Shown here: piece by piece, positions 26,228 through 33,435 of the stretch
Layout: each line of letters opens with the position of its first letter
Position numbering within the stretch: the stretch's first letter is position 1
Assembly: GCA_963825505.1 (NCBI GenBank)
Contig: CAWGTL010000002.1
Span: 62,001 to 126,000 of the forward strand
Length of the DNA: 64,000 bases
Origin: JBBQSN01 sp963825505
GTDB lineage: Bacteria; Actinomycetota; Actinomycetes; Actinomycetales; CAWJMD01
Direction: 5' to 3'
Position numbers and translations under genes: made by a program
Notes under the pieces: generated by a model
What the model saw: only the letters and a program-made list of their open reading frames with translations
The model's database searches: none
What the model was told of the DNA's origin: nothing

Positions 26228-26935
26228 ATGACCGTCCGGCAGCGCACCCTCTCGGCGATCGGCCGCATCGGCCTCGCGGCGGCGGTGTGCCTGGCGACGC
26301 TCGTCGTCGGCGCGCCGGCCGGGCAGGCACGCTCGGCGATCGCCCCGGTCGCGGTCGACGGAGGCACCGGCTCGGTCCGCACGCTGGCGGTCGCCCAGCC
26401 GGACCGCGTGTCGGCTGCCCCGGCGGTGCGGGTCCAGGTGAGCGGTCCGGTGGCCGCGCTGGTGGCACCTGCGCCGGTCGGGCCGCGGTGGGAGGTCGTC
26501 GGCGCCCAGGCGTCCGCCCGGCTCCGGGCCGCCGGGATCGACCCGGCCACGCTCGGGTACTCCGTCGACTACCTGCCCGGCCGCGCCGGGCTGCGGGGGC
26601 TGACCATCCCGTCCCAGCACCGGATCGAGATGTACGTGCGCGCCGACCACGACGTCGACGACGTGCTGCGGGTGCTGGCGCACGAGCTCGGGCACGCGGT
26701 GTCGGAGACCTGCCTGGACGCCACGGACCGCGCCGTCTACGACGACGTCCGCGGGCTCCGGGTGGGCTGGTACCCGTCGGCGCACGGCCTCGCGTCCGGC
26801 ACCGAGGACCACGCCGAGGTCTTCGCCTGGGCGGTGCTCGGCGGCCTCAGCGACATGAAGGCGACCGGAGGCGGTCGCCCGTCGGCCGCCGAGCTCGCCA
26901 CCCTGCGGGCCGACGGCCTGCTCTCGACCTGCTGA
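26228..26935 (+). CDS. Secreted zinc metallopeptidase-like protein
   Basis: Predicted 235-residue exported protein. A basic N-tail and hydrophobic core (about residues 12-34) end in AGQA, a plausible signal peptidase site. The C-terminal half carries the zinc motif HELGHAVSE (about residue 158; His-Glu-x-x-His) and, about 40 residues later, EDHAEVFAW, whose Glu could be the third zinc ligand as in gluzincin-type enzymes. Few cysteines. Substrate unknown. It follows the small repeat-peptide gene in the same direction, separated by about 240 bases that hold a palindrome array. It converges with the TerD-like gene. No closer family could be named by eye. Confidence 0.75.
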   Translation: MTVRQRTLSAIGRIGLAAAVCLATLVVGAPAGQARSAIAPVAVDGGTGSVRTLAVAQPDRVSAAPAVRVQVSGPVAALVAPAPVGPRWEVVGAQASARLRAAGIDPATLGYSVDYLPGRAGLRGLTIPSQHRIEMYVRADHDVDDVLRVLAHELGHAVSETCLDATDRAVYDDVRGLRVGWYPSAHGLASGTEDHAEVFAWAVLGGLSDMKATGGGRPSAAELATLRADGLLSTC

Positions 26936-26957
26936 CGCCGACGGCGGCCCTGACCGG

Positions 26958-27629
26958 CTACTTGTAGTCGTTCTCCGGGCCGCGGTCCATGGCGACGCTC
27001 ACGGAGCCGTCGGCGGCGAGCGAGACCGACGGGCGGCGCTCGCTGCCCGGCTCGGAGTAGCGCTCGACCCGCTCGACCACGGCGCCCTCCGGGTGGTGGT
27101 AGATCACCGCGGGCACCAGCGAGTACACGTCGTCGGCGTCGTTGGCGTCGCGCGCGTCGATCGTCACCGAGTCGGTGCCGTTGGTCACGGTGGTGCTCAC
27201 CTGGAACCGCCGGAACGAGCCGGTGCCGTTGGACTGCGCCGAGTACACGACGGGCACCACCGCCACCACGGACTCGTCGAGGGCGATCTCCACGGTCTCG
27301 GTGGCGATCGCCGGGGCCTGCTCGGCCGGCTTCCTGCGGAACAGCCCCTTCAGACCGCCGCCACCGGACGCGCGGCTGCGGCCGACGTCGCCGAGGTGCC
27401 GCACGCCGCCGAAGCCGGCCTGCGCCGGCTGGCCCTCGGCGCCGAACATCGCGACCGCGCGGGTGCTGCCGTCGCGCAGCACCAGCAGGGCGTAGACGTC
27501 GTAGTCGGTGGCCGGGGGCCAGGAGGCGGTGGCGCGCAACGGCTCTGCCCCCTTGCGCAGCAGCACCCGCCCTTCGCCCTTGGTCAGCGTGACCTTCCCC
27601 GACGCCTGCTTCTCGAACGAGATCGCCAT
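26958..27629 (-). CDS. TerD-like domain protein
   Basis: Predicted 223-residue cytoplasmic protein. The order of strands, with DYDVYALLVLRDG, a later hydrophobic strand ESVVAVVPVVYSAQ and SFRRFQV, resembles the TerD/stress-protein fold (calcium-binding jelly roll) that actinobacteria encode in several copies. An inserted Gly/Lys/Arg linker (about residues 85-105, SGGGGLKGLFRRKP) divides the domain. Calcium-site residues are not obvious, so the assignment rests on overall pattern. Monocistronic, with ATG at 27629 divergent from the riboswitch-led operon. Confidence 0.6.
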   Translation of the reverse strand: MAISFEKQASGKVTLTKGEGRVLLRKGAEPLRATASWPPATDYDVYALLVLRDGSTRAVAMFGAEGQPAQAGFGGVRHLGDVGRSRASGGGGLKGLFRRKPAEQAPAIATETVEIALDESVVAVVPVVYSAQSNGTGSFRRFQVSTTVTNGTDSVTIDARDANDADDVYSLVPAVIYHHPEGAVVERVERYSEPGSERRPSVSLAADGSVSVAMDRGPENDYK

Positions 27630-27711
27630 GGTCCCAACCTACCCGCGGACCCTCGGTCCACCATCCGGGACGGGTTTGCCGACCCGTGGACGGACGCCGC
27701 ACCCTCTGAAG

Positions 27712-27805
27712 AGCCCATCCAGAGCGGCCGAGAGACCTGGCTCGTCGACGCCGCAGCAACCCGCCCCACCCGGGGTGAGGGTGCTTCCGCCAGGACCGAT
27801 GGAGG
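27712..27805 (+). promoter_or_regulatory. SAM riboswitch (SAM-I/SAM-IV clan)
   Basis: The conserved S-box core is present: CCAGAGCGGCCGAGAGACC, CTGGCTCGTCGACG and GCAGCAACC, with a P3/P4 part GGGTGCTTCCGCCAGG. CCATC (27715-27719) pairs with GATGG (27798-27802) to close the P1 stem. It sits 162 bases upstream of the cysteine dioxygenase ATG with the leader ORF between. By family knowledge it senses S-adenosylmethionine; the 3' P1 strand merges with the leader's ribosome-binding region (GATGGAGG), suggesting translational control of the leader. Confidence 0.85.
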
Positions 27806-27813
27806 TCCGCACC

Positions 27814-27912
27814 ATGAGCACCACCCTCTCGCCACGACCCGTCGCTCCCGTGAGCCGTCGCGTGATCGACCTGTGCCGGATGCCGGAGAGCCGCTGTCGC
27901 GCTCGTCGCTGA
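27814..27912 (+). CDS. Cysteine-containing putative leader peptide (32 aa)
   Basis: Short ORF with GGAGG seven bases before its ATG and a TGA at 27910. The C-terminal half, SRRVIDLCRMPESRCRARR, matches the pattern of actinobacterial putative leader peptides (S-R-R-x-x-D-L-x-R-x-x-S-x-x-C) found ahead of sulfur genes. Two Cys codons near the end could allow a ribosome-stalling response to cysteine shortage. It stands between the SAM riboswitch and cysteine dioxygenase. Attenuation is inferred: I see no strong hairpin between it and the next gene. Confidence 0.7.
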   Translation: MSTTLSPRPVAPVSRRVIDLCRMPESRCRARR

Positions 27913-27967
27913 CCAGCTGCTCGCCCCCACACCCGTTCTGGCACAAGTCCTTCCCGAGAGGTACCCC

Positions 27968-28501
27968 ATGTCTGCCCCGACCCTGACCACACCTGTCCCC
28001 ACCCGCACCGCGACCACGACCACGACCACGACCACGACCGACGATCCGGCCGTCGACCTGGCCGAGCTCGTCGCCGAGATCGCCGCCCGCCCCGCGCTGT
28101 GGGAGCACGCCGTCCGCTTCGACGGCCACGAGCGCTGCTGGACCCGGATCGACGGCCCCGTCGGGGTCGACGTCTGGGTGCTCACCTGGCTCACCTTCCA
28201 GGGCACCGACCTGCACGACCACGGACGCTCGTCGGCGGCGTTCACGGTCGTCCGCGGCGCCGTGCACGAGATCCGGCCCGGCGCCGACGGCCGGCTGCGG
28301 CCGCGCAAGTTCGTCCCCGGTGTGGTGGCGGCGATCGAGCCGGGCCAGGTGCACGACGTGCGCAACGAGCTGGTCGAGCCCGCGGTGAGCATCCACGCGT
28401 ACTCGCCCCGGCTCACCGAGATCACGTACTACGCCTGGCTGGACGGCGCGGTCGCTCCGGTGCGCACGGTCGCCACCGACGAGCCGGAGCAGCAGCGGTG
28501 A
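27968..28501 (+). CDS. Cysteine dioxygenase family protein
   Basis: Cupin non-heme iron enzyme of 177 residues that oxidises cysteine (or a related thiol) to its sulfinate. Iron ligands are visible in LHDHGRS (His83, His85) and GQVHDV (His129). The first 25 residues are a Thr-rich low-complexity stretch encoded by an ACCACG microsatellite and are probably disordered. The stop overlaps the rhodanese GTG start (GTGA). Expression is placed under the SAM riboswitch and leader ORF upstream. Strict substrate (cysteine versus 3-mercaptopropionate) is uncertain. Confidence 0.88.
   Translation: MSAPTLTTPVPTRTATTTTTTTTTDDPAVDLAELVAEIAARPALWEHAVRFDGHERCWTRIDGPVGVDVWVLTWLTFQGTDLHDHGRSSAAFTVVRGAVHEIRPGADGRLRPRKFVPGVVAAIEPGQVHDVRNELVEPAVSIHAYSPRLTEITYYAWLDGAVAPVRTVATDEPEQQR
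28013..28036 (+). repeat. ACCACG microsatellite, four copies
   Basis: Four perfect hexamers in the start of the cysteine dioxygenase gene encode a Thr run. The hexamer length keeps the frame, so copy-number change would only vary the disordered N-tail. Confidence 0.85.
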
Positions 28502-28905
28502 GCGCGCCATCCGTGGCCCGGCCCGGGACGGTCGCGGCCCTGCTCGACGACGCGCGGTCCGGGCTGCACCGTCTGTCGCCCGCCCAGGCGCGCTCGGCGC
28601 AGCAGGACGGCGCCCTCCTGGTCGACATCCGGCCGGCGGCCCAGCGCGCCGGCGAGGGCCTGGTGCCCGGCGCGCTGGTGATCGAGCGCAACGTCCTGGA
28701 GTGGCGGCTGGACCCGGTCGGCGACGCCCGGCTGCTCCAGGCGCCGCGGTTCGACGACCTCGTCGTGGTCATCTGCTCGGCCGGCTACGCCTCGAGCCTG
28801 GCCGCCGCCTCTCTCCAGGCGATCGGCCTGCACCGTGCCACCGACGTGGTCGGCGGCTTCGTCGCGTGGCGCGAGGCGGGCCTGCCCGTCGCCCCCGGTC
28901 CCTGA
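28498..28905 (+). CDS. Rhodanese-like sulfurtransferase
   Basis: Single-domain rhodanese of 135 residues. The family start LLVDIRPAAQR (about residue 40) and the active-site loop VVICSAGYASSLAA, with the sulfur-carrying Cys (about residue 89), are intact, as is the final GGFVAWREAGLPV. GTG at 28498 overlaps the preceding stop. Coupling to cysteine dioxygenase suggests it handles sulfane sulfur or sulfite-level products of cysteine breakdown. A strong hairpin follows 15 bases after its stop. Confidence 0.9.
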   Translation: MSAPSVARPGTVAALLDDARSGLHRLSPAQARSAQQDGALLVDIRPAAQRAGEGLVPGALVIERNVLEWRLDPVGDARLLQAPRFDDLVVVICSAGYASSLAAASLQAIGLHRATDVVGGFVAWREAGLPVAPGP

Positions 28906-28919
28906 CCCCGCGACCCTCC

Positions 28920-28958
28920 CGCCCGCGCCCGGGCGGAATCCTCGCCCGGGCGCGGGCG
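28920..28958 (+). terminator. Strong hairpin terminating the cysteine dioxygenase-rhodanese operon
   Basis: Perfect 16-bp stem (left arm 28920-28935, right arm 28943-28958, core CGCCCGCGCCCGGGCG) with a 7-base loop GAATCCT, then TTGTGCTCTT. Its position between rhodanese and the next promoter fits an intrinsic terminator. Confidence 0.8.
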
Positions 28959-28990
28959 TTGTGCTCTTCAGGAACAGACGAGGGAGAACC

Positions 28991-29908
28991 ATGCTCGACC
29001 CCCACAGCCTCTACGACCTCGACCCCCGGGCGGTCATCGAGCCCGGCACACGGCCGGCGCTCGTGCACGCCCTGCACGGCTTCGTCGACGCCGGCAGCGC
29101 CTCGCGCCTGGCGGTCCAGCACCTGCTGAGCGAGCTGCCGAGCCGCGAGGTGGCCGTCTTCGACGCCGACCAGCTGATCGACTACCGCAGCCGCCGTCCG
29201 CGGATGGTGTTCCGTCAGGACCGGTTCACCGACGTGCAGCAGCACCGGCTGGTGGTGCACGCCGTGAGCACCCCGGACGGCCAGGAGTTCTACCTGCTCG
29301 ACGGCCCCGAGCCCGACCTGCAGTGGGAGCGGTTCACCACGGCGGTGATCGGCCTGGCCGACCGGCTCCACGTCGGGCTCGTCGTCGGCGTCCACGGCAT
29401 CCCGTGGGCCGCGCCGCACACCCGCCCCGTCGGCCTCACCTCGCACGCGAGCAGCCGCGAGCTGATCGCCGGGCGGCCGCGCTGGATCGGCGACGTCGAG
29501 GTGCCCGGTCACGTCGGCGCGTTGCTCGAGCTGCGGCTCACCGAGGCCGGGCGCGACGTCGTCGGCTACACCGCGCACGTGCCGCACTACCTCACCGACG
29601 CCGAGTTCCCGCCCGCCGCGGTGACCCTGCTCGACGCGGTCGCCGCCAGCACCGGGCTGACGCTGCCCACCGACGGCCTGCGCTCCGCCGGCGTCGACGT
29701 GCTGCAGCAGATCGACGCCCAGGTGGCCGACTCCCCGCAGACGCAGGAGGCGGTGCACGGCCTCGAGCGCACCTACGACGCTGTGGCGGCCGGGCGCACG
29801 CTCGGCGGCCCCGGTCTGCTCGCGCCCACCCTGCCCGAGGACGAGCTCCCCGACGGCGACCAGATCGGCGCCGAGGTCGAGGACTTCCTGCGCGGCCTCG
29901 ACGACTGA
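28991..29908 (+). CDS. PAC2 family protein (proteasome-assembly-chaperone-like)
   Basis: Predicted 305-residue protein of the PAC2 family, found widely in proteasome-bearing actinobacteria; a chaperone role is inferred from the eukaryotic PAC2 relative and is not proven in bacteria. Seen in the sequence: ALHGFVDAGSASRLAVQHLL near the N-terminus, VVGVHGIPWAAPHTRP (about residue 132) and VGYTAHVPHYL (about 195), the typical PAC2 strand-loop motifs. Acidic C-tail. ATG at 28991 with AGGGAG. It is followed by a hairpin shared with the converging cysE gene. A proteasome activator gene (bpa) lies about 12 kb away. Confidence 0.88.
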   Translation: MLDPHSLYDLDPRAVIEPGTRPALVHALHGFVDAGSASRLAVQHLLSELPSREVAVFDADQLIDYRSRRPRMVFRQDRFTDVQQHRLVVHAVSTPDGQEFYLLDGPEPDLQWERFTTAVIGLADRLHVGLVVGVHGIPWAAPHTRPVGLTSHASSRELIAGRPRWIGDVEVPGHVGALLELRLTEAGRDVVGYTAHVPHYLTDAEFPPAAVTLLDAVAASTGLTLPTDGLRSAGVDVLQQIDAQVADSPQTQEAVHGLERTYDAVAAGRTLGGPGLLAPTLPEDELPDGDQIGAEVEDFLRGLDD

Positions 29909-29920
29909 CCCTACGCGAGT

Positions 29921-29967
29921 GCGCGGAAGGCGCCCGTCCCGCAAGGGATCTCGGGCGCCTTCTGCGC
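29921..29967. terminator. Bidirectional hairpin between PAC2 gene and cysE
   Basis: 16-base arms with one mismatch (29921-29936 and 29952-29967, core AAGGCGCCCG / CGGGCGCCTT). The loop itself holds a small perfect stem TCCC-GCAA-GGGA with a GNRA-type tetraloop. Lies between converging genes, so it could end both transcripts. Confidence 0.7.
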
Positions 29968-29999
29968 ATCCGCGGTGACGGAGAACCGTACGACCGGGC

Positions 30000-30638
30000 T
30001 CAGATCCAGATGGCGGGGTCGACCAGGTCGTCGTCGGACGTGGCGGCCTTGGTCTGCGCCGGCACGTCACGGATCCGCCCGGGGACGCCGACCACCACGG
30101 CGCCCGCGGGGACGTCCTTGACGACCACCGCGTTGGCACCGACCTGGGCGTCGTCGCCGATGACCACCGGGCCGAGAACCCTTGCGCCAGCGCCGATCAC
30201 GACGCGGTCGCCCACCGTCGGGTGCCGCTTCGTGCGCGCCATCGACCGGCCGCCGAGGGTGACCCCGTGGTACACCATCACGTCGTCGCCGACCTCGCTG
30301 GTCTCGCCGATGACGACACCCATGCCGTGGTCGATGAAGAACCGCCGACCGAGACGCGCGCCCGGGTGGATCTCCACGCCCGTGGCCGCGCGCGCGAGGT
30401 GCGCCAGCAGCCGCGCCGGGAGACGGCCGCCCGGCGTCGACCACCAGCGGTGCGCCACCCGGTGCAGCCAGATGGCGTGCAGACCCGGTGTGGTCAGGGC
30501 GATCTCGAGGGCGCTGCCCGACGCAGGGTCGCGCCGGCGTGCGGTCGCGAGGTCCTCCGCCATCCGTGCGCGGGCACGGGCGAGCAGGTCGCGCGCCCCT
30601 GCGGGGACCGCGGTCCCCACCCGACCGTCGGTCAGCAT
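30000..30638 (-). CDS. cysE: Serine O-acetyltransferase (short, EpsC/CysE type)
   Basis: Makes O-acetylserine from serine and acetyl-CoA, the first step of cysteine synthesis. The 212-residue protein has the left-handed beta-helix of hexapeptide repeats: GVEIHPGARLG, FFIDHGMGVVIGETSEVGDD (with the catalytic His), VTLGG, HPTVGDRVVIGAGARVLG. It lacks the long N-terminal domain of enteric CysE, as usual in Gram-positives. ATG at 30638 overlaps the cysK stop (TGATG), giving coupled synthesis of the two enzymes that form the cysteine synthase complex. The C-terminus ends in Ile (DPAIWI), matching the C-terminal Ile that anchors in the CysK active site. Confidence 0.95.
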   Translation of the reverse strand: MLTDGRVGTAVPAGARDLLARARARMAEDLATARRRDPASGSALEIALTTPGLHAIWLHRVAHRWWSTPGGRLPARLLAHLARAATGVEIHPGARLGRRFFIDHGMGVVIGETSEVGDDVMVYHGVTLGGRSMARTKRHPTVGDRVVIGAGARVLGPVVIGDDAQVGANAVVVKDVPAGAVVVGVPGRIRDVPAQTKAATSDDDLVDPAIWI

Positions 30639-31567
30639 CAGTCCATCAGGTCGCTGTAGAGGATGGTCGACAGGTACCGCTCGCCGAAGGACGGGATGAT
30701 CACGACGACGGTCCTGCCGGCGTTCTCCTCGCGCTGGGCGACCGCGACGGCGGCCGCCAGGGCGGCACCGGACGAGATGCCCACCAGCAGGCCCTCCTCC
30801 GCGGCGGCGCGGCGTGCCCACTGCACGGCGGTGTCGGCGTTGACGTCGATCACCTCGTCGTAGACCTCTCGGTCGAGGATCTCCGGCACGAAGTTGGCGC
30901 CGATGCCCTGGATCTTGTGCGGGCCGGGGGGGCCGCCGTTGAGGATGGCCGACTCCTCCGGCTCCACGGCGACGATCTGCACGCCGGGCTTGCGCTCCTT
31001 GAGCACCTGGCCGACGCCGGTGATGGTGCCGCCGGTGCCGATGCCGGCCACGACGACGTCGACGCCGCCGTCGGTGTCGGCCCAGATCTCCTCGGCCGTG
31101 GTGCGGCGGTGGATCTCGGGGTTGGCCTCGTTCGCGAACTGCCTGACCTGGACGGCGCCGGTCTGCGCGCCGATCTCCTCGGCCTTGGCGACCGCGCCCT
31201 TCATGCCCTCCGAGCCGGGGGTCAGCACCAGCTCGGCGCCGAACGCGCGCAGCAGCGCGCGGCGCTCCTTCGACATCGTCTCCGGCATCGTGAGGATCAC
31301 CTTGTAACCCTTGGCGGCCCCCACCATCGCCAGCGCGATGCCGGTGTTGCCGCTCGTGGCCTCGACGATGGAGCCCTTCGGCTCGAGCTGGCCGGACCGC
31401 TCGGCGGCCTCGATCATGGCGACGCCGATGCGGTCCTTGACCGAGTTGGCGGGGTTGTAGAACTCGAGCTTGGCCAGGACCGTCGCCTGCGCCCCGTCGG
31501 TGATCCGGTTGAGCCGCACCAGCGGGGTGCGTCCGACCAGGGCGGTCACGTCGTCGTAGATCGGCAC
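30638..31567 (-). CDS. cysK: Cysteine synthase (O-acetylserine sulfhydrylase)
   Basis: PLP enzyme of 309 residues joining O-acetylserine and sulfide to make cysteine. The PLP lysine is in NPANSVKDRIG (about residue 44), the substrate loop is EATSGNTGIALA, and the phosphate loop is GIGTGGTITGV. The GTG at 31567 has GAGGAG five bases upstream and gives the family's usual start (PIYDDVTALVGRTPLVRLN); the ATG at 31627 would add 20 residues with no similarity. Overlaps cysE downstream. No riboswitch is seen in front. Confidence 0.96.
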   Translation of the reverse strand: MPIYDDVTALVGRTPLVRLNRITDGAQATVLAKLEFYNPANSVKDRIGVAMIEAAERSGQLEPKGSIVEATSGNTGIALAMVGAAKGYKVILTMPETMSKERRALLRAFGAELVLTPGSEGMKGAVAKAEEIGAQTGAVQVRQFANEANPEIHRRTTAEEIWADTDGGVDVVVAGIGTGGTITGVGQVLKERKPGVQIVAVEPEESAILNGGPPGPHKIQGIGANFVPEILDREVYDEVIDVNADTAVQWARRAAAEEGLLVGISSGAALAAAVAVAQREENAGRTVVVIIPSFGERYLSTILYSDLMD

Positions 31568-31717
31568 GGGGGCTCCTCGGGCGCCTGGGTCGCGGGGGCG
31601 ACCACGGTCAGGGGTCTTCTCGTGCAACCCAGCGTGCTCCGGATCCGTTCCCGCCGAGCAGGGCGTCCCGCATCCTGGACCACGGGTACCAGCACCCGGA
31701 CGCTCCCGGAGATGAGG

Positions 31718-31761
31718 GAGCCCGGGTCGCCCGACGCTCTCGCGCCGGACGACCCGGGCTC
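31718..31761 (-). terminator. Hairpin downstream of the conservon
   Basis: Perfect 12-base arms GAGCCCGGGTCG / CGACCCGGGCTC separated by 20 bases, 65 bases past the last conservon gene (leftward) and within the gap before cysK. The gap 31568-31825 holds nothing else clear. Confidence 0.6.
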
Positions 31762-31825
31762 TCCCCCCTGTACCTCGCGACCCGTCAGCCCGACGGTGCC
31801 TCTGACCTCTCCCCGAGGAGTGGGG

Positions 31826-32455
31826 TCAGCGGCTCGCCGCGAGACGCTGCATCGCCAGCTGCACCAGCGTGATGAGCGCGTGCTTGGTGGCCGTCTTGGA
31901 CCGTGCGTCGGTGTAGACCATCGGCACGTGGGCCGGCACCGCGAGGGCCTCGCGGACCGAGTCGAGGTCGTGGCGGGCCACGCCGTCGAAGCAGTTGACC
32001 GCCACGACGAACGGGATCTGGCGGGCCTCGAAGTAGTCGACCGCCGGGAAGCACTGCTCCAGGCGCTCGGTGTCGACCAGGACGATGCCGCCGATGGCGC
32101 CGCGGACCAGGTCGTCCCACATGAACAGGAAGCGGTCCTGGCCGGGGGTGCCGAACAGGTACAGCCACAGGTTGCCCGGGAGCGAGATCCGGCCGAAGTC
32201 CATCGCCACGGTGGTGGTGGTCTTCCGGTCGGTCACGCCGCCGGCGTCGTCGACGCCGACGGACATCTCGGTCATCGCGGCCTCGGTCGAGAGCGGCTCG
32301 ATGTCGGAGATCGATCCGATGAAGGTCGTCTTGCCGACGGCGAACCCACCGGCCACCACGATCTTCGTGACGGTCGGGGCGGCCTGGTGGGCCGGCGGGG
32401 TCTGCTCCCCCGCTGCCGCACCCGAGGGGGCGACGTCAGAGCGAGGAAATGCCAT
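31826..32455 (-). CDS. Conservon GTPase, CvnD-like (ATP/GTP-binding protein)
   Basis: Small GTPase of 209 residues, fourth gene of a Cvn-type conservon. P-loop GGFAVGKTTF (about residue 35), G3 region FGTPGQDRF (about 107), and a degenerate G4 VNCFD in place of NKxD, as in this MglA-related family. The first 25 residues are flexible and Ala/Pro-rich. I prefer ATG 32455 to 32464 because it better fits GGAG; both overlap the end of the DUF742 gene by at least 20 bases. In Streptomyces such GTPases act at the membrane with the kinase, roadblock and DUF742 partners, in morphology and metabolite control. Confidence 0.9.
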   Translation of the reverse strand: MAFPRSDVAPSGAAAGEQTPPAHQAAPTVTKIVVAGGFAVGKTTFIGSISDIEPLSTEAAMTEMSVGVDDAGGVTDRKTTTTVAMDFGRISLPGNLWLYLFGTPGQDRFLFMWDDLVRGAIGGIVLVDTERLEQCFPAVDYFEARQIPFVVAVNCFDGVARHDLDSVREALAVPAHVPMVYTDARSKTATKHALITLVQLAMQRLAASR

Positions 32456-32852
32456 TGAGAACACTCTCCAGGATGCTGAGGGTGGCAGCGTTGTCGTCCG
32501 GGGCCGCGCTGGTCCCAGGGGTGGTCATGGACGGGGTGAGTCCGTGGACTCGGACCTTCTTGGCCTCGGCGAGGTCGCTCACGATCATCCGCACGATGCC
32601 GACGGGGAGCTTGACGTGGGCCGACAGCTCCATCACGGACAGGTACTGGGTGGCCGTGAGCTCGAGGATCCGGCGCCGCTCGGGGGTGAGCGTCACGTCC
32701 GGGACCTCGAGGCCCTCGACCAGGGCCTCGACGGGCAGGTCGACCGAGGACACCGGCTTGGTCCGGCCGCCCATCATCGTGTACGGGCGGACCGAGTAGC
32801 TGCCGTCGTCCTCGTCGTGCCGCCCCGTGCCGGCGGCCGTGTCAGTGGCCAC
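32436..32852 (-). CDS. DUF742 protein, CvnC-like
   Basis: Predicted 138-residue conservon protein. The DUF742 core is plain: SVRPYTMMGGRTKP near the N-terminus and a winged-helix-like region TLTPERRRILELTATQYLSVMELSAHVKLPVGIVRMIVSDLAEAKKV shortened here to its start and end. DUF742 proteins may bind DNA, but most evidence puts them in the conservon complex. GTG at 32852, six bases after the roadblock gene stop. The C-terminal coding part overlaps cvnD by 20 bases. Confidence 0.9.
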   Translation of the reverse strand: MATDTAAGTGRHDEDDGSYSVRPYTMMGGRTKPVSSVDLPVEALVEGLEVPDVTLTPERRRILELTATQYLSVMELSAHVKLPVGIVRMIVSDLAEAKKVRVHGLTPSMTTPGTSAAPDDNAATLSILESVLNGISSL

Positions 32853-32858
32853 GGGGGG

Positions 32859-33311
32859 TCACCCCAGCGCCGGAGCCCGCGTCTCGCCGTGGACCGGCAG
32901 GCGCGAGCGCATCTCGGTGACCAGCTGGGGCGTCAGCGTCGCCTCGGTGCGGCTGACCAGCAGGGCCATCTCGTAACCGATGAGGCCGACGTCGCACGAG
33001 GAGTCGGCGACCACGGCCAGGACCGAGCCGTCCGAGACGCTCATGAGGAACATGAACATCGCGTCCATCTCGACGATCGCCTGGCGCACCTCGCCGGCCC
33101 CGAGCTGGCGCGAGGCGCCGCGGGTCAGGCTCGACATGCCGGCGACGATGGCGCCGAGCTGGTCGCCGCTGGTGCGGTCCAGCTCGTCCGACATGGCCAT
33201 GAGCAGGCCGTCGGCGGACACGACGAGCGTGTGCCGGACGTCGGGCACGCTCTTGACGAAGTTGTCCAGGAGCCAGCTGAAGTTGGCTGCCTCGGTGCTG
33301 ATCGTGCTCAC
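32859..33311 (-). CDS. Roadblock/LC7 domain protein, CvnB-like
   Basis: Roadblock-fold protein of 150 residues, thought to act as GTPase-regulating partner for CvnD (as MglB does for MglA). Seen: NFSWLLDNFVKSVPDVRHTLVVSADGLLMAMS and SLTRGAS, the standard roadblock start. GTG at 33311 with GGAGG six bases before. The frame is open upstream to 33743 but that part overlaps the kinase gene and is not coding. It begins 124 bases after the kinase stop. Confidence 0.92.
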   Translation of the reverse strand: MSTISTEAANFSWLLDNFVKSVPDVRHTLVVSADGLLMAMSDELDRTSGDQLGAIVAGMSSLTRGASRQLGAGEVRQAIVEMDAMFMFLMSVSDGSVLAVVADSSCDVGLIGYEMALLVSRTEATLTPQLVTEMRSRLPVHGETRAPALG

Positions 33312-33435
33312 GGGGTTCCTCCGGTCGTTCTGCGGCTTGCTAGGGATGTCGGTTCGGTGGGGGTGGTGCTTGAGAGTGCTGGACGAGTGGTGTCGGATCG
33401 GACGCACACCGGTGCGCGCCGTGCTGATCCAGGCG

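Noticed and set aside
31568..31825. Promoter or riboswitch ahead of cysK
   Set aside because: Only a hairpin that fits as conservon terminator was found; no conserved riboswitch core could be seen.
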